A stretch of DNA of 64,000 nucleotides from Zeaxanthinibacter sp. PT1 (GCF_028464225.1 NZ_JAQPCN010000003.1:62001-126000), one strand, 5' to 3'; counted from the first letter of the stretch, positions 19,601 through 30,872 are shown. Program-made: numbers and translations. Notes: a model not told the origin generated them from the letters alone.

Positions 19601-20909
19601 CAAGATCGTTGATGCGAAGACCGGTATCACCTTAAGTACAAACAACATTCCTTACGGATCACAGTTGTTCGTTAAAAATGGTGAGAAAGTAGAGAAAGGA
19701 CAGATCGTTTGCCAGTGGGATCCATATAACGGTGTAATTGTTTCTGAATTCCCAGGAAAGATCGCTTACGAGAATATCGAGCAGGGCGTTACTTTCCAGG
19801 TAGAAATTGACGAACAGACCGGGTTCCAGGAGAAAGTGATCACTGAATCCAGGAATAAGAAATTGATTCCAACCCTGTTGATCAAGAACAGCAAGGACGA
19901 AGTATTGCGTTCGTACAACCTTCCGGTTGGATCGCATATCATGGTAGACGACGGGGATAAGATCAAAGAAGGTAAGATCCTTGTGAAGATTCCACGTAAA
20001 TCTGCAAAAGCAGGGGATATTACAGGAGGTCTTCCTAGGGTAACCGAGCTCTTTGAGGCGCGTAACCCATCTAACCCGGCAGTTGTTTCCGAGATAGACG
20101 GTGTGGTTTCTTTTGGTAAGATCAAACGAGGTAACAGGGAGATCATCATTGAATCCAAACTGGGTGAAGTGAAGAAGTACCTGGTAAAACTCTCTAACCA
20201 GATCCTGGTACAGGAGAATGATTACGTTCGTGCCGGTATGCCATTATCAGACGGGTCTATTACCCCGGAAGATATCCTGGCGATCAAAGGACCATCTGCA
20301 GTTCAGCAATACCTGGTGAACGAAGTACAGGAAGTATATCGTCTACAGGGTGTGAAGATCAATGACAAACACTTTGAGGTAGTTGTCAGGCAGATGATGC
20401 GTAAGGTAAGAATCCAGGATTCTGGAGATACTACCTTCCTGGAGAACCAGTTGGTTCATAAGGACGACTTTATCCGTGAGAACGATAACATCTTTGGTAA
20501 GAAGGTGGTAGACGATGCAGGAGAATCCGAGAACCTGAAGCCTGGCCAGATCATTACGGCTCGTGAGCTCAGGGACGAGAACTCTATCCTGAAGCGTTCT
20601 GATAAAACCCTGGTATCTGCAAGAGACGCGGTGGCGGCTACGGCTACACCAATTCTGCAAGGTATTACAAGGGCTTCGCTGCAAACCAAATCTTTCATCT
20701 CGGCGGCATCCTTCCAGGAGACTACCAAGGTACTGAACGAAGCGGCGGTTAGCGGTAAGGTTGATGACTTAGAAGGTCTTAAGGAGAACGTGATCGTAGG
20801 TCACAGGATCCCGGCCGGAACCGGAATGCGCGATTATGAAAATATCATTGTAGGATCTAAGGAAGAATACGATGAGATCATGGCCCGCAAAGAGGAACTG
20901 AAGTTTTAA
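16614..20909 (+). CDS. rpoC: DNA-directed RNA polymerase subunit beta'
   Basis: RpoC, 1431 residues. Visible landmarks are the N-terminal zinc ribbon [20 protein letters not shown], the catalytic Mg-binding motif [12 protein letters not shown] near residue 475, the bridge/trigger region with [22 protein letters not shown], the second zinc site [13 protein letters not shown], and the C-terminal [11 protein letters not shown] segment. The length is normal for Bacteroidota. A strong terminator follows 13 bp after the stop and ends the long operon. Confidence 0.98.
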   Translation: MARLKDNTQQKRFNKISIGLASPESILAESRGEVLKPETINYRTHKPERDGLFCERIFGPVKDYECACGKYKRIRYRGIVCDRCGVEVTEKKVRRDRVGHINLVVPVAHIWYFRSLPNKIGYLLGLPSKKLDMIIYYERYVVIQPGIAKGPEGEEIKKMDFLTEEEYLNILESIPRENQYLEDSDPNKFIAKMGAECLIELLSRIDLKQLSYDLRHKANTETSKQRKTEALKRLQVVEALRESQDNRENNPEWMIMKVIPVIPPELRPLVPLDGGRFATSDLNDLYRRVIIRNNRLKRLMEIKAPEVILRNEKRMLQEAVDSLFDNTRKASAVKTESNRPLKSLSDSLKGKQGRFRQNLLGKRVDYSARSVIVVGPEMKLYECGLPKDMAAELYKPFVIRKLIERGIVKTVKSAKKIIDKKEPVVWDILENVLKGHPVLLNRAPTLHRLGIQAFQPKLIEGKAIRLHPLVCTAFNADFDGDQMAVHLPLGPEAILEAQLLMLASHNILNPANGSPITVPSQDMVLGLYYMTKERKTTDDYTVKGEGLTFYSYEEVVIAFNEGRLELNAGIKVRAKDFNEKGELVNQIIPTTVGRVLFNMVVPEQAGYVNDVLNKKSLRDIIGRILAVTDVPTTAEFLDKIKSMGYDFAFKGGLSFSLGDIIIPQEKHEMIAEANEQVDGIMMNYNMGLITNNERYNQVIDVWTSTNAMLTELAMKRIREDQQGFNSVYMMLDSGARGSKEQIRQLTGMRGLMAKPKKSTAGGGEIIENPILSNFKEGLSILEYFISTHGARKGLADTALKTADAGYLTRRLVDVSQDVIVNTEDCETLRGIEVEALKKNEEVVESLGERILGRVSLHDVYDPLTEELLLKAGQEIMEADLKKIEASPVERIEVRSPLTCEAQKGICAMCYGRNLSTNKMVQRGEAVGVVAAQSIGEPGTQLTLRTFHVGGIAGNISEDNKLEARFNGIAEIEDLRTVKDNDGDKKNDIVISRTSEIKIVDAKTGITLSTNNIPYGSQLFVKNGEKVEKGQIVCQWDPYNGVIVSEFPGKIAYENIEQGVTFQVEIDEQTGFQEKVITESRNKKLIPTLLIKNSKDEVLRSYNLPVGSHIMVDDGDKIKEGKILVKIPRKSAKAGDITGGLPRVTELFEARNPSNPAVVSEIDGVVSFGKIKRGNREIIIESKLGEVKKYLVKLSNQILVQENDYVRAGMPLSDGSITPEDILAIKGPSAVQQYLVNEVQEVYRLQGVKINDKHFEVVVRQMMRKVRIQDSGDTTFLENQLVHKDDFIRENDNIFGKKVVDDAGESENLKPGQIITARELRDENSILKRSDKTLVSARDAVAATATPILQGITRASLQTKSFISAASFQETTKVLNEAAVSGKVDDLEGLKENVIVGHRIPAGTGMRDYENIIVGSKEEYDEIMARKEELKF

Positions 20910-20922
20910 TCATATATTTATA

Positions 20923-20955
20923 AAAACCCCGATCTCAACTGGTCGGGGTTTTTTT
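20923..20955 (+). terminator. Rho-independent terminator after rpoC
   Basis: AAACCCCGA pairs with TCGGGGTTT around TCTCAACTGG and runs into a stretch of seven to eight T. It closes the rpoBC operon. Confidence 0.92.
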
Positions 20956-20980
20956 ATGTCTAATTGTAAACAGACCGACC

Positions 20981-21292
20981 ATGGCTGAAAACGAAAATAA
21001 AAACAAACAGATCAATATAGAGTTAGATGAAAAAACCGCGGAAGGAACCTATTCCAATCTCGCGATCATCAATCATTCAGCGTCCGAATTCGTGGTAGAT
21101 TTTATCAGCCTGATGCCGGGAGCGCCCAAGGCGAAGGTGAAAAGCAGGGTGATCTTAACCCCACAGCACGCCAAGAAATTCCTGAAGGCACTGAAAGAAA
21201 ACGTGGCCCGTTTTGAGAAATCGCACGGATCCATACAGGATTATGAGCAGCCCAATATCCCGATGAATTTCGGGCCTCCGGGTGAAGCTTAA
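20981..21292 (+). CDS. DUF3467 domain-containing protein
   Basis: A 103-residue protein matching DUF3467: INIELDEKTAEGTYSNLAIINHSASEFVVDFISLMPG, then KAKVKSRVILTPQHAKKFLKALKENVARFE, and a short proline-rich tail. The N-terminus is rich in Asn, Lys and Glu. The family is widespread in Bacteroidota, is often found right after rpoC, and has no established function. There is no signal peptide, so it is cytoplasmic. It stands between the rpoC terminator and a convergent terminator, suggesting its own transcript or read-through. Confidence 0.85.
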   Translation: MAENENKNKQINIELDEKTAEGTYSNLAIINHSASEFVVDFISLMPGAPKAKVKSRVILTPQHAKKFLKALKENVARFEKSHGSIQDYEQPNIPMNFGPPGEA

Positions 21293-21300
21293 GCAGATAG

Positions 21301-21329
21301 AAAAGGCCTCTGATCGGAGGCCTTTTTTT
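21301..21329. terminator. Bidirectional terminator between DUF3467 gene and prfC
   Basis: AAAAGGCCTC-TGATCG-GAGGCCTTTTTTT forms a strong stem with T-runs on both strands, and serves both converging genes. Confidence 0.9.
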
Positions 21330-22920
21330 ATGCGTTGAATTCTGAAGTGAAATGCAGTTTTACCGAGGGGTATTTCTGTTGTGTCATCTGCAGTGAGAAC
21401 TGTGAATCTGCGAGGAAAACAAGCTGTCCCCGTTTATCCGTAGCGAGGAATTTTTGTTTTACCCGCTGAAATTCTGAAAATTCTTCGTTAGACGGATCCT
21501 GGGGTTCTACCCAACAGGCTTTATAGGCCGGGAAATTCTCATAAGTACATTTGGCCCCGTATTCGTGCTCTAAACGGTACTGTATTACTTCGTATTGCAG
21601 TGCGCCCACGGTTCCTATCACTTTCCTGCCATTCAGGTTCAGTGTAAAGAGCTGTGCCACCCCTTCATCCATCAACTGGTCTATCCCTTTGTTCAATTGC
21701 TTGGAACGCATTGGGTCTGCGTTATTGATATAGCGGAAGTGCTCGGGGGAGAAACTCGGGATCCCTTTATAATGTAATACTTCTCCTTCGGTCAAGGTAT
21801 CCCCGATCTTAAAGTTCCCGGTATCGTGTAAACCGACAATATCGCCGGGATAAGAAACATCTACGATCTCTTTCTTTTCTGCAAAGAAGGCGTTAGGACT
21901 GGAAAATTTGAGGTTCTTATTATGCCTGACGTGCAGGTAGGGTTTGTTGCGTTCAAAAGTACCTGAAACAATCTTGACAAAAGCAAGACGGTCCCTGTGT
22001 TTAGGATCCATATTGGCGTGGATCTTAAATACAAAACCGGTCATTTCTTTCTCTTTGGCGGTGACTACCCTTTCTTCTGCCTTCTTAGGACGGGGAGGAG
22101 GGGCAATATCCACGAAACAGTCCAGCATTTCCCGAACCCCGAAATTATTCAGCGCTGATCCGAAGAAGACCGGTTGCTGTTGCCCGGCCAGGTAAGCTTC
22201 CTTGTCAAAGTCGGGATATACCCCGTGAACCAGTTCCAGGTTTTCTCGTAATGTATCCGCCGCTTTCTCACCGATAATCTTTTCCAGCTCTTCGCTTTCC
22301 AGGTCATCAAAGGCAATGGTGTCTTCAATTTTTTTCTTGCTCTCTCCCTTAAAGAGGTTGATGTTCTTTTCCCAGAGGTTATAAATCCCCTTAAAATCAT
22401 ATCCCATTCCTATAGGGAAGCTCAGGGGAGTTACGGTAAGCCCGAGTTTCTGTTCCACCTCGTCCAGCAGGTCAAAAGCATCTCGTCCCTCACGGTCAAG
22501 TTTATTAATAAAGACGATCATGGGAATGTTACGCATCCGGCAAACCTCTACCAGCTTCTCGGTCTGTTCCTCCACACCTTTTGCGACATCGATCACTACG
22601 ATCACACTGTCAACGGCCGTAAGGGTCCGGAAGGTGTCCTCTGCGAAATCCTTGTGTCCCGGGGTATCCAGGATATTTATTTTTTTATCCTTGTATATAA
22701 ATGCCAGTACAGAGGTAGCGACAGAGATTCCCCGTTGCCTTTCAATCTCCATAAAATCACTCGTGGCCGCTTTTTTGATTTTATTGTTTTTAACAGCGCC
22801 CGCTTCTTGAATAGCACCCCCGAATAACAGGAGTTTCTCCGTAAGAGTGGTCTTCCCGGCATCGGGGTGAGAGATGATGCCGAAGGTCCGGCGCTTTTCA
22901 ATTTCCTTCAGAAAGCTCAT
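21328..22920 (-). CDS. prfC: Peptide chain release factor 3 (RF3)
   Basis: RF3, 530 residues from the ATG at 22920 (MSFLKEIEKRRTFGIISHPDAG); in-frame upstream sequence would add 28 residues not found in RF3. GTPase motifs are SHPDAGKTTLTEKLL, DTPGHKDFAEDTFRTL and NKLDREGRD. The RF3-specific C-terminal domains follow, with KVIGTVGALQYEVIQYRLEHEYGAKC near residue 430. It removes RF1/RF2 from the ribosome after termination. On the minus strand TATTTTTG ends 15 bp before the start and may be its -7 box. Confidence 0.95.
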   Translation of the reverse strand: MSFLKEIEKRRTFGIISHPDAGKTTLTEKLLLFGGAIQEAGAVKNNKIKKAATSDFMEIERQRGISVATSVLAFIYKDKKINILDTPGHKDFAEDTFRTLTAVDSVIVVIDVAKGVEEQTEKLVEVCRMRNIPMIVFINKLDREGRDAFDLLDEVEQKLGLTVTPLSFPIGMGYDFKGIYNLWEKNINLFKGESKKKIEDTIAFDDLESEELEKIIGEKAADTLRENLELVHGVYPDFDKEAYLAGQQQPVFFGSALNNFGVREMLDCFVDIAPPPRPKKAEERVVTAKEKEMTGFVFKIHANMDPKHRDRLAFVKIVSGTFERNKPYLHVRHNKNLKFSSPNAFFAEKKEIVDVSYPGDIVGLHDTGNFKIGDTLTEGEVLHYKGIPSFSPEHFRYINNADPMRSKQLNKGIDQLMDEGVAQLFTLNLNGRKVIGTVGALQYEVIQYRLEHEYGAKCTYENFPAYKACWVEPQDPSNEEFSEFQRVKQKFLATDKRGQLVFLADSQFSLQMTQQKYPSVKLHFTSEFNA

Positions 22921-23279
22921 GCAATAAAATTTGTGCAAAAATAAGTCAAATTCGCTCGATATAATGCTCGTGGGGTGGATTTCTGCAGACATAGCACTCA
23001 ACAACAGCAGGCTGACCTGTCTAATCGACTTTTATCGATGTTCTATGGGGGAAAGCCCGGAAATCACTAATTTAAGAGATATGTTAAACTACGACCACTC
23101 CGATTATATGCGCTTCATCGAAGAAAATTGACGTTAAAGGATATTTTAGGCGCTATCCCCCGAAATCAGTTTGAGTGAGATTGTTTATAAGCTATCTTGC
23201 AATAGTTTTAGAATTGCCCAATTCTTACCTGCTTCCGACGAAATGCCATGGTGATACGTTTCAACCAAAACTATCATTT
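22921..23279. other. Divergent intergenic region between prfC and the TSP3 adhesin gene
   Basis: About 359 bp. The prfC side has TATTTTTG on the minus strand (a -7-like box). On the plus strand TATCTTGC near 23195 is a poor -7 candidate for the adhesin gene. A 66-codon frame at 22931-23131 has no recognisable product and I do not call it. No RNA gene is seen. Confidence 0.5.
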
Positions 23280-26200
23280 ATGGAAGACTTTACTCCTGCA
23301 ACCAAGGGGAAAACTGCGATCCTGGGCTTAGTCCCCGCAGCTCTCCTGGCTATTTTCTTATATACCTCCCCTCTGCTAGCCCATGGCTCGGTGGAGATGC
23401 CCACTATTTTTTATACCGATACAGATGGTGATGGGGTTCCGGACAATACAGACATCGATGACGATAACGATGGGATCATAGATACCAACGAAGATGCCAA
23501 TACGGATGGTGACGACGATCCTACCACCAACCCGACGGACACGGATCACGATGGGGTGCCAAATTACCTGGACATCGATTCCGATAATGACGGGATCCTC
23601 GATAATGTTGAAGCACAGACTACCTCGGGCTTTATCGCGCCTTGTGGGGTGGATACCGATGGAAATGGATTAGACGATCATTACGAGCCCAGTCCCGGTG
23701 CCTGCGGGGGATTGATCCCTGTAGACACTGATCATGACGGGGTTCCCGACTTCCTTGATATCGATTCTGACAATGATGGGATCCTGGATAATGTGGAGGC
23801 CCAACCAACCGATAGCTTTATCGCTGTCTGTGATGTTGATGCCGACGGCAACGGTCTTGATGATCACTACGAATCTGCTCCCGGTGCCGGTGAGGGGATC
23901 AGCCCTGAAGATACCGATCATGACCAGAGACCGGACTTCAGAGATATCGATTCAGACGACGACGGAATCATAGATAATATAGAAGCACAGCATAGCGACA
24001 GCTTTATCCCTGTTTGCGTCAACGATACAGATGGTAACGGCCTCGATGATCATTACGAATCTAGTCCGGGAGCCGGGGAAGGACTTTCCCCGGTGAACAC
24101 CGATGCTGATACAAATCCCGATTTCAGGGACATTGACTCCGATAATGATGGTATCCCCGACAACGTGGAAGGACAGACCACCTCCGGTTATATCCCGCCT
24201 ACAGCACAGGACGATGACGGTGATGGTTTGGACAATGCCTACGATAGCCCTGGAAACGAGGGCATAAACCCCGAAAATACGGACGGAACAGATCTGCCTG
24301 ATTACCGAGACCTGGATACGGATAACGATTTAGTGCCCGATAATAACGAGGGGAACGACTTCAATTTTGACGGTCAGCCCGACCAGACCTTTACGGGGGT
24401 GGACGATGATATGGACGGCCTGGACAATGGTTATGAAGGATCGGATACCAATGATGGCTTTGATGTTAACGACGAGATTGACGACCCGGCCAACGACCTG
24501 CCGGATACCGATGGTACCGAGGATGTAAATTACCGGGATATGGATGATGATGGCGATGGTACCATTACACGCCATGAAGACGCAGATGATGACGGGGACC
24601 CTACCAATGATGATACCGATGGCGACAATACTCCGGACTACCTGGACCCCGATTCGGACGGTGGAGGTGATAATACCGATACGGATGGAGATAACGTTCC
24701 TGATAATGTAGATCAGGATGACGATAATGACGGCATCCCGGACAGCGTGGAAGACCCCAATACTGACGGGGATGACAACCCGCTAACAGATCCTACCGAT
24801 TCCGATGGGGATGGAATTCCCAACCACCTGGATATCGACTCGGATGATGACGGTATCCCGGACAACGTGGAAGCCCAGACTACTGACGGATATATCCCGC
24901 CTACCGGGTTGGACGATGACATGGATGGTTTGGATAATGCTTATGAAGGTAGTGGGGATGAAGGACTTACCCCGGTCAATACCGATGGCACGGACGAGCC
25001 GGATTACCTGGACCTGGATTCGGACAACGACCTGGTACCGGATAACAATGAAGGGAACGACTTTAATTTTGACGGGCAGCCCGACCAGACCTTTACGGGA
25101 GTGGACGATGATATGGACGGCCTGGATAACGGCTACGAAGGATCGGATACCAACGACGGTTTTGATGTGAATGACGAGATCGATGACCCGGCCAATGACC
25201 TGCCGGATACGGATGGTACCGAGGATGTCAACTACCGTGACCTGGACGATGACGGCGATAACATTGACACCCCGGACGAGGATGCCAACAACGATAACGA
25301 CCCTACCAATGACGATACCGATATGGATGGGACCCCGGACTACCTTGATCCTGATTCCGGTGGTGGAGATAATACCGATACCGATGGCGATAACGTTCCT
25401 GATAATGTAGACCTGGATGACGATAACGACGGTATCCCGGACAGCGTGGAAGATCCGAATACCGATGGGGATGATAATCCGCTTACGGATCCTGCCGATT
25501 CTGATGGTGACGGGATACCGAACCACCTGGATATCGACTCGGATGATGACGGTATCCCGGACAACGTGGAAGCCCAGACTACTGACGGATATATCCCGCC
25601 TACCGGGTTGGACGATGACATGGATGGTTTGGATAATGCTTATGAAGGTAGTGGGGATGAAGGACTTACCCCGGTCAATACCGACGGCACGGACGAGCCG
25701 GATTACCTGGACTTAGATTCGGACAACGACCTGGTACCGGATAACAATGAAGGGAACGACTTTAATTTTGACGGGCAGCCCGACCAGGTGTTCACCGGCG
25801 TGGACGATGATATGGACGGCCTGGATAACGGTTACGAAGGCAGCGATACCAATGATGGTTTTGATGTCAACGACGAGATCGACGACCCGGCCAACGACCT
25901 GCCGGATACGGATGGCACCGAGGATGTGAACTATCGCGACCTGGACGATGACGGCGATAACATTGACACCCCGGACGAGGATGCCAACAACGATAACGAT
26001 CCGACCAATGACGATACCGATATGGATGGGACCCCGGATTACCTGGATCCTGATTCCGGCGGTGGAGATAATACCGATACCGATGGCGATAACGTTCCTG
26101 ATAATGTAGACCTGGATGACGATAACGACGGTATCCCGGACAGCGTGGAAGATCCGAATACCGATGGGGATGAAAATCCGCTTACGGATCCTGCCGATTC

Positions 26201-27773
26201 CGATGGAGACGGGATACCGAACCACCTGGATATCGACTCGGATGATGACGGTATCCCGGACAACGTGGAGGCCCAGACCACCGATGGATATGTTCCGCCT
26301 AGCGGGCTGGACGATGATATGGACGGGCTGGATAATGCCTACGAAGGTAGTGGGGATGAGGGACTTACCCCGGTCAATACCGACGGCGCGGACGAGCCGG
26401 ATTACCTGGACTTAGATTCGGACAACGACCTGGTACCGGATAACAATGAAGGGAACGACTTTAATTTTGACGGGCAGCCCGACCAGACCTTTACGGGGGT
26501 GGACGATGATATGGACGGCCTGGACAATGGTTATGAAGGATCGGATACCAACGACGGTTTTGATGTGAACGACGAGATCGATGACCCGGCCAATGACCTG
26601 CCGGATACGGATGGTACCGAGGATGTCAATTACCGCGACCTGGATGACGACGGCGATGGCATTGACACCCCGGACGAGGATGCCAACAACGATAACGATC
26701 CTACCAATGACGATACCGACATGGATGGAACCCCGGATTACCTTGATCCTGATTCTCCCGGAGAAGACGGTACAGATACAGACGGTGACGGCGTTCCGGA
26801 CAGCACAGACCTGGATGACGATAACGACGGTATACTTGATAGCGTAGAGGACCCGAATACCGACGGGGACGACGATCCGCTGTCCAACCCCATCGACTCG
26901 GATAATGACGGCTACCCGAACCACTTAGACATAGACTCGGATAATGACGGCATCCCGGATAACGTTGAGGCCCAGACCACGGATGGCTATATTCCACCTA
27001 ACGATGATGATTCAGCTACCTATGAAAGTAATGAGGGAGTAAATTCGGCTTACCCAGGCGGACTGACCCCGGTAAACACGGATGGTACCGACGAACCGGA
27101 TTACCTGGACCTCGATACCGACAACGATTTGGTTCCTGATAATAATGAAGGGAACGACTTTAATTTTGACGGGCAGCCCGACCAGTTATTTACCGGGGTG
27201 GATGATGATATGGATGGCCTGGATAACGGCTACGAAGGATCAGATACCAATGATGGTTTTGACGTGAACGATGAGATCGATATTCCTGCTTTAGATTTAC
27301 CGGATACCGATGGTACGGAGGATGTGAACTACCGTGATTTTGACGATGATGGCGATGATATAGATACCCCGGATGAGGATGCCAACAATGATAACGATCC
27401 GACCAATGACGATACGGACGATGATGGAACCCCGGATTATTTGGATCCAAGGGATGATAGACCCAGCATAGATAAAATAGAGGTGAACCAGATGGTGACC
27501 CCCAATAACGACGGTAAGAACGATTTCCTCTTTATCAGGGGCGTTGATCGTGTTCCGGATAACAAACTAAGGATCTATAATCGTTGGGGACGTCCCGTAT
27601 ACATAGGTGATGACTATAATAACCAGAATAATGTCTTTGATGGCCGTGCCAGGGGGATATCTACATTCGGTTCCGAGGAGTACCTGCCATCGGGCGTATA
27701 TTATTATATCTTTGAGTATACCCTTGACGGAGAATTCATCTCTGATAGCGGTCCCTTATTTATCAGTAATTAA
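23280..27773 (+). CDS. Giant TSP3-repeat surface protein with T9SS type B sorting domain
   Basis: The start at 23280 ([19 protein letters not shown]) gives a signal-peptide-like N-terminus; a GTG at 23175 is also in frame. The product has 1497 residues. From about residue 45 to 1398 it consists almost only of calcium-binding thrombospondin type 3 repeats ([20 protein letters not shown]), very rich in Asp. After five shorter degenerate units, four tandem units of 233 residues follow. The last 95 residues ([33 protein letters not shown]) are a gliding-motility-associated type B CTD, which directs export by T9SS. It is a likely Ca2+-stiffened surface adhesin. The PorP/SprF gene 16 bp downstream is its probable anchor. 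Confidence 0.9.
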   Translation: MEDFTPATKGKTAILGLVPAALLAIFLYTSPLLAHGSVEMPTIFYTDTDGDGVPDNTDIDDDNDGIIDTNEDANTDGDDDPTTNPTDTDHDGVPNYLDIDSDNDGILDNVEAQTTSGFIAPCGVDTDGNGLDDHYEPSPGACGGLIPVDTDHDGVPDFLDIDSDNDGILDNVEAQPTDSFIAVCDVDADGNGLDDHYESAPGAGEGISPEDTDHDQRPDFRDIDSDDDGIIDNIEAQHSDSFIPVCVNDTDGNGLDDHYESSPGAGEGLSPVNTDADTNPDFRDIDSDNDGIPDNVEGQTTSGYIPPTAQDDDGDGLDNAYDSPGNEGINPENTDGTDLPDYRDLDTDNDLVPDNNEGNDFNFDGQPDQTFTGVDDDMDGLDNGYEGSDTNDGFDVNDEIDDPANDLPDTDGTEDVNYRDMDDDGDGTITRHEDADDDGDPTNDDTDGDNTPDYLDPDSDGGGDNTDTDGDNVPDNVDQDDDNDGIPDSVEDPNTDGDDNPLTDPTDSDGDGIPNHLDIDSDDDGIPDNVEAQTTDGYIPPTGLDDDMDGLDNAYEGSGDEGLTPVNTDGTDEPDYLDLDSDNDLVPDNNEGNDFNFDGQPDQTFTGVDDDMDGLDNGYEGSDTNDGFDVNDEIDDPANDLPDTDGTEDVNYRDLDDDGDNIDTPDEDANNDNDPTNDDTDMDGTPDYLDPDSGGGDNTDTDGDNVPDNVDLDDDNDGIPDSVEDPNTDGDDNPLTDPADSDGDGIPNHLDIDSDDDGIPDNVEAQTTDGYIPPTGLDDDMDGLDNAYEGSGDEGLTPVNTDGTDEPDYLDLDSDNDLVPDNNEGNDFNFDGQPDQVFTGVDDDMDGLDNGYEGSDTNDGFDVNDEIDDPANDLPDTDGTEDVNYRDLDDDGDNIDTPDEDANNDNDPTNDDTDMDGTPDYLDPDSGGGDNTDTDGDNVPDNVDLDDDNDGIPDSVEDPNTDGDENPLTDPADSDGDGIPNHLDIDSDDDGIPDNVEAQTTDGYVPPSGLDDDMDGLDNAYEGSGDEGLTPVNTDGADEPDYLDLDSDNDLVPDNNEGNDFNFDGQPDQTFTGVDDDMDGLDNGYEGSDTNDGFDVNDEIDDPANDLPDTDGTEDVNYRDLDDDGDGIDTPDEDANNDNDPTNDDTDMDGTPDYLDPDSPGEDGTDTDGDGVPDSTDLDDDNDGILDSVEDPNTDGDDDPLSNPIDSDNDGYPNHLDIDSDNDGIPDNVEAQTTDGYIPPNDDDSATYESNEGVNSAYPGGLTPVNTDGTDEPDYLDLDTDNDLVPDNNEGNDFNFDGQPDQLFTGVDDDMDGLDNGYEGSDTNDGFDVNDEIDIPALDLPDTDGTEDVNYRDFDDDGDDIDTPDEDANNDNDPTNDDTDDDGTPDYLDPRDDRPSIDKIEVNQMVTPNNDGKNDFLFIRGVDRVPDNKLRIYNRWGRPVYIGDDYNNQNNVFDGRARGISTFGSEEYLPSGVYYYIFEYTLDGEFISDSGPLFISN
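24672..27467 (+). repeat. Four tandem in-frame repeats of 699 bp
   Basis: Units begin at 24672, 25371, 26070 and 26769, exactly 699 bp (233 codons) apart. Units 1-3 are nearly identical at DNA level, including synonymous positions; unit 4 is more diverged. The arrangement points to recent duplication or ongoing homogenisation and would allow copy-number change without frameshift. Confidence 0.9.
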
Positions 27774-27789
27774 TGCATAGAAGCCAATT

Positions 27790-28743
27790 ATGATCAAGAA
27801 TAATAACTTCCTGCTTACCCTGGTCTGTAGCCTTGTTCTCACTGCAGGTCTCTTTGCGCAACAGGATGCACAATATACGCAGTACATGTATAATACCATG
27901 AGTGTGAACCCGGCCTACGCCGGCTCCAGAGGCCAGCTCAGCGCAGCAGCACTCTATCGCTCCCAATGGGTGGGCCTGGAAGGAGCACCGGAAACCCAGA
28001 CCATTAACCTGCATTCCCCGATCAGGAACAGCAGGGTAGGGTATGGAATTTCTGTTGTCAATGATAACATAGGGGATGGTGTGGTGCAGGAAACCTACCT
28101 GGATGCGGTGGTTTCCTATACTATTGATGTTTCCGAGGAAGGCAAGATGTCTTTCGGGCTTAAAGCCGGGGGGCATTTGCTGAATCTCGACTTCTCCAGC
28201 CTTAATAATTTTGATGACGAGCCTATTTCCGGGGATAATATAGAGAACAGGTTCTCACCGAATTTTGGGCTGGGACTCTATTACCATACCAACACCTTTT
28301 ACGCCGGATTGTCTACGCCAAATATGCTGGAGACCGATCATTTTGACAACTCCCAGCGCGATGCTAACGATGTGCAGTTCCTGTCCAGGGAGCGGATGAA
28401 TTTCTATTTTATTACCGGTTACGTGATGGACCTGAACCCTTCCTTAAAATTTAAACCGGCTATCCTTACCAAGGTAGTAGGGGGTGCGCCTATACAGCTC
28501 GATCTTTCTACGACTTTTTTGCTGAATGAGAAATTTTCTTTTGGAGCAGCTTACCGTTGGGATGCCGCGCTGAGTGCCCTGGTTGGGTTTCAACTCTCCG
28601 ACCAGTTCATGATCGGCCTTGCATATGATAAGGAGACCACGGAGCTGGGAAGCACCACCTTTAACGATGGCTCATTTGAGGTATTCCTTCGTTTTGAATT
28701 GGTGCGTTCTTACCGTAGGTTGGTATCACCACGATTCTTTTAA
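27790..28743 (+). CDS. PorP/SprF family type IX secretion outer-membrane protein
   Basis: A 317-residue outer-membrane beta-barrel of the PorP/SprF family. A signal peptide (residues 1-22, ending LFAQ) is followed by the family hallmark QDAQYTQYMYNTMSVNPAYAGSRG and ALYRSQWVGLEGAP, alternating beta-strands, and a C-terminal SPRFF ending in aromatic residues as expected for barrel insertion. PorP-like proteins act in secretion and surface attachment of type B CTD proteins. This one directly follows such a gene and precedes an OmpA/PorE-like gene by 11 bp, making a three-gene operon. It is paralogous to the protein at 57728. Confidence 0.92.
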   Translation: MIKNNNFLLTLVCSLVLTAGLFAQQDAQYTQYMYNTMSVNPAYAGSRGQLSAAALYRSQWVGLEGAPETQTINLHSPIRNSRVGYGISVVNDNIGDGVVQETYLDAVVSYTIDVSEEGKMSFGLKAGGHLLNLDFSSLNNFDDEPISGDNIENRFSPNFGLGLYYHTNTFYAGLSTPNMLETDHFDNSQRDANDVQFLSRERMNFYFITGYVMDLNPSLKFKPAILTKVVGGAPIQLDLSTTFLLNEKFSFGAAYRWDAALSALVGFQLSDQFMIGLAYDKETTELGSTTFNDGSFEVFLRFELVRSYRRLVSPRFF

Positions 28744-28754
28744 ATTAATAGTCC

Positions 28755-30689
28755 ATGAAAATGAGATCACTGTTACTATGTATTCTGGCATTGTCCCTGG
28801 CCTTACCGGGGATAGCCCAGGAACGACTGATGAATAAGGCCAACGAAAAGTACCAGGACTATTCTTTTACTCCGGCTATAGATATCTATCAAAAAGTTCT
28901 GGATAAGGGTTACGTTTCCGCAGACCTGCTGAAACGACTTGGGAATGCCTATTACTTTAATTCGGAATACGCCAAGGCCGCGGATATTTATAAGCGACTG
29001 ATTGCTGAATACCCTGATGACCTGACGCCGGATTATTATTTCCGATACAGCCAATCGTTAAAATCGATTGCCAAATACGAAGAATCCAATAAGGTAATGC
29101 AACAATTTGTCGCAATGACCGGGGATGATGAACGGGCCTCCCGGTTCAGTTCAGAAGCTGATTACCTGGAAGATATTGAGAAGAATTCCGGTCGTTACAC
29201 ACTTAAACCATTTGCCTATAATTCCCCCTATTCAGATTTCGCGCCGACCTTTTACCGCGAGGGACTTATATTTTCTTCGGACCGAGATACAGGGAACCTC
29301 GCAAGATACCGTCATACCTGGACAGCAAAGGATTTCCTGGACCTGTATAAGGTGAATGCCGATAGTATTTCCCTGGAGAAAGTGGTCAAGGTAGAGAATG
29401 TTAATTCGCGCTGGCACGAGTCGACCACCGCCGTCACCCCGGACGGGAATACCCTCTATTTTACCCGGAACAATGAAAAGGACGGGAAACTGGTGAAAGG
29501 CAAGAATGGGATCGTCCGGCTTAAAATATACCGGGCCACCAAATCAGAAGGGGAGTGGCTGATCATCGAAGACCTGCCGATCAACAGTGATGCATATTCC
29601 GTGGCTAATCCTGCGTTAAGCCCTGATGGGAAGTTCCTGTATTTTGCATCCGATATGCCGGGAACCCTTGGCGAATCGGACATCTTCAGGGCAAAGATCA
29701 ATGATGACGGCACTTTCGGATCTCCTGAGAATTTGGGCCCCGTGATCAATACGGAAGCTCGCGAAACTTTCCCTTATATCACGGACAATGAAATACTATA
29801 TTTCTCATCAGATGGTCACCTGGGACTGGGCGGTTTGGACGTCTTTGCAGCGAAGATCCTGAGGGATGATTTTGAAGGTCCTGTCAAGAATGTCGGGCGC
29901 CCTGTGAACAGCCCCAAAGATGACTTTACCTTTGTTTTCCGGGAGGATAAAAAAGAAGGATTTTTTGCATCTAACCGCGAAGGAGGCAAGGGAGCGGATG
30001 ACATCTACGCCTTCGTGGAAAAAGAACCGCTTCAATTTGAATGCATACAGCAGATCACCGGTACAGTACGTGATAAGATCTCTAATGAACTTTTGGTCGG
30101 TGCCAATGTCAAAGTAATAGACGAATCCAACCAGGAAATACAGTCTTCCATCACCGGGCAGGAAGGTAACTATGCCCTGACCTGTGACTGTAATAAGGGC
30201 AACTTTGTACGTGCGGTGATGCAGGGGTATATCCCTGCAGAGGAATACCTGGGGGCTTCTGAGGGCAAACCTCGAATAATCGACTTCTACCTGGAGCGGG
30301 AAACCGTTACCGGAGGCTATGGAGACGACCTGGCTAAACTGTTACAGCTCAGTACGATATATTTTGATTTTGATAAATACAACATCAGGCCTGACGCAGA
30401 AGTTGAAATCCAGAAGGTGATTGCTGCCATGGAAAAATACCCCAGTTTAAAACTGAAGGTGAACTCGCACACAGACAGCCGTGGTCCGGATGCCTACAAC
30501 CTTTATTTGTCTCAGAAGAGAGCCGAATCTACAGTAAATTATATGATCGCGAAGGGAATAGCGGCAGACCGGCTTCAATTTGAAGGTTACGGGGAAACCA
30601 AGCTGGTCAATCAGTGTAGCAACGGCGTAAAATGTACGCAGGAGGAGCACGAACTCAACCGTCGATCTGAGTTTATAATTCTTGAATAA
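28755..30689 (+). CDS. OmpA-family protein with TPR, beta-propeller and carboxypeptidase-regulatory domains (PorE-like)
   Basis: A 644-residue secreted or outer-membrane-associated protein. After a signal peptide (about 1-21) come TPR-like helices (25-125, YQKVLDKGYVSADLLKRLGNAYYF), PD40/WD40-like propeller blades (150-420, NPALSPDGKFLYFASD), a carboxypeptidase-regulatory-like beta sandwich (about 430-510) and an OmpA peptidoglycan-binding domain (530-644, TIYFDFDKYNIRPDA...HTDSRGPDAYNLYLSQKRA). This domain order matches PorE of Porphyromonas, which ties the T9SS apparatus to peptidoglycan. As the third gene of the adhesin-PorP operon it could anchor the adhesin complex to the cell wall. Whether it is the core PorE or a dedicated paralogue is unknown. 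Confidence 0.88.
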   Translation: MKMRSLLLCILALSLALPGIAQERLMNKANEKYQDYSFTPAIDIYQKVLDKGYVSADLLKRLGNAYYFNSEYAKAADIYKRLIAEYPDDLTPDYYFRYSQSLKSIAKYEESNKVMQQFVAMTGDDERASRFSSEADYLEDIEKNSGRYTLKPFAYNSPYSDFAPTFYREGLIFSSDRDTGNLARYRHTWTAKDFLDLYKVNADSISLEKVVKVENVNSRWHESTTAVTPDGNTLYFTRNNEKDGKLVKGKNGIVRLKIYRATKSEGEWLIIEDLPINSDAYSVANPALSPDGKFLYFASDMPGTLGESDIFRAKINDDGTFGSPENLGPVINTEARETFPYITDNEILYFSSDGHLGLGGLDVFAAKILRDDFEGPVKNVGRPVNSPKDDFTFVFREDKKEGFFASNREGGKGADDIYAFVEKEPLQFECIQQITGTVRDKISNELLVGANVKVIDESNQEIQSSITGQEGNYALTCDCNKGNFVRAVMQGYIPAEEYLGASEGKPRIIDFYLERETVTGGYGDDLAKLLQLSTIYFDFDKYNIRPDAEVEIQKVIAAMEKYPSLKLKVNSHTDSRGPDAYNLYLSQKRAESTVNYMIAKGIAADRLQFEGYGETKLVNQCSNGVKCTQEEHELNRRSEFIILE

Positions 30690-30712
30690 GCCTGCGATAA
30701 TGTAGAAAAAGT

Positions 30713-30738
30713 AAGCCCCATAACCGGGGCTTTTTTAT
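30713..30738 (+). terminator. Rho-independent terminator after the OmpA-family gene
   Basis: AAGCCCC and GGGGCTT form a stem around ATAACC, followed by six to seven T. It closes the adhesin-PorP-OmpA operon. Confidence 0.9.
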
Positions 30739-30791
30739 TTCCTTCTTGGAGTTAACCACGCAATACGAGTGTTTACCCTGTAAGCAAGCCG

Positions 30792-30836
30792 TTTCACAAC
30801 ATTTTATTACGTATCTGTTATTTGAGTTTTATTTTG
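30792..30836 (+). promoter_or_regulatory. Shared promoter element, copy 1
   Basis: TTTCACAACA (30792-30801) is followed after 27 bp by TTATTTTG (30829-30836), a near match to the -7 consensus. The same layout precedes the genes at 34850, 36751, 41322 and 45179. Confidence 0.55.
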
Positions 30837-30872
30837 GGGCTGTTAGTATCGTACTGATTCAGTTTTATTCAT

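Noticed and set aside
22931-23131. 66-codon frame between prfC and the adhesin gene
   Set aside because: It has a non-ATG start, no recognisable product, and overlaps the probable prfC promoter region.
24783-25526. Long open frames on the minus strand inside the TSP3 gene (Ile/Val/Arg-rich products)
   Set aside because: They are antisense reflections of the low-complexity GAT/GAC-rich repeats and have no start context, domains or independent codon pattern.
24672-27467. Regular repeats as a possible CRISPR or satellite array
   Set aside because: The 699-bp units are in frame, code for TSP3 repeats without interruption and have no spacer structure.
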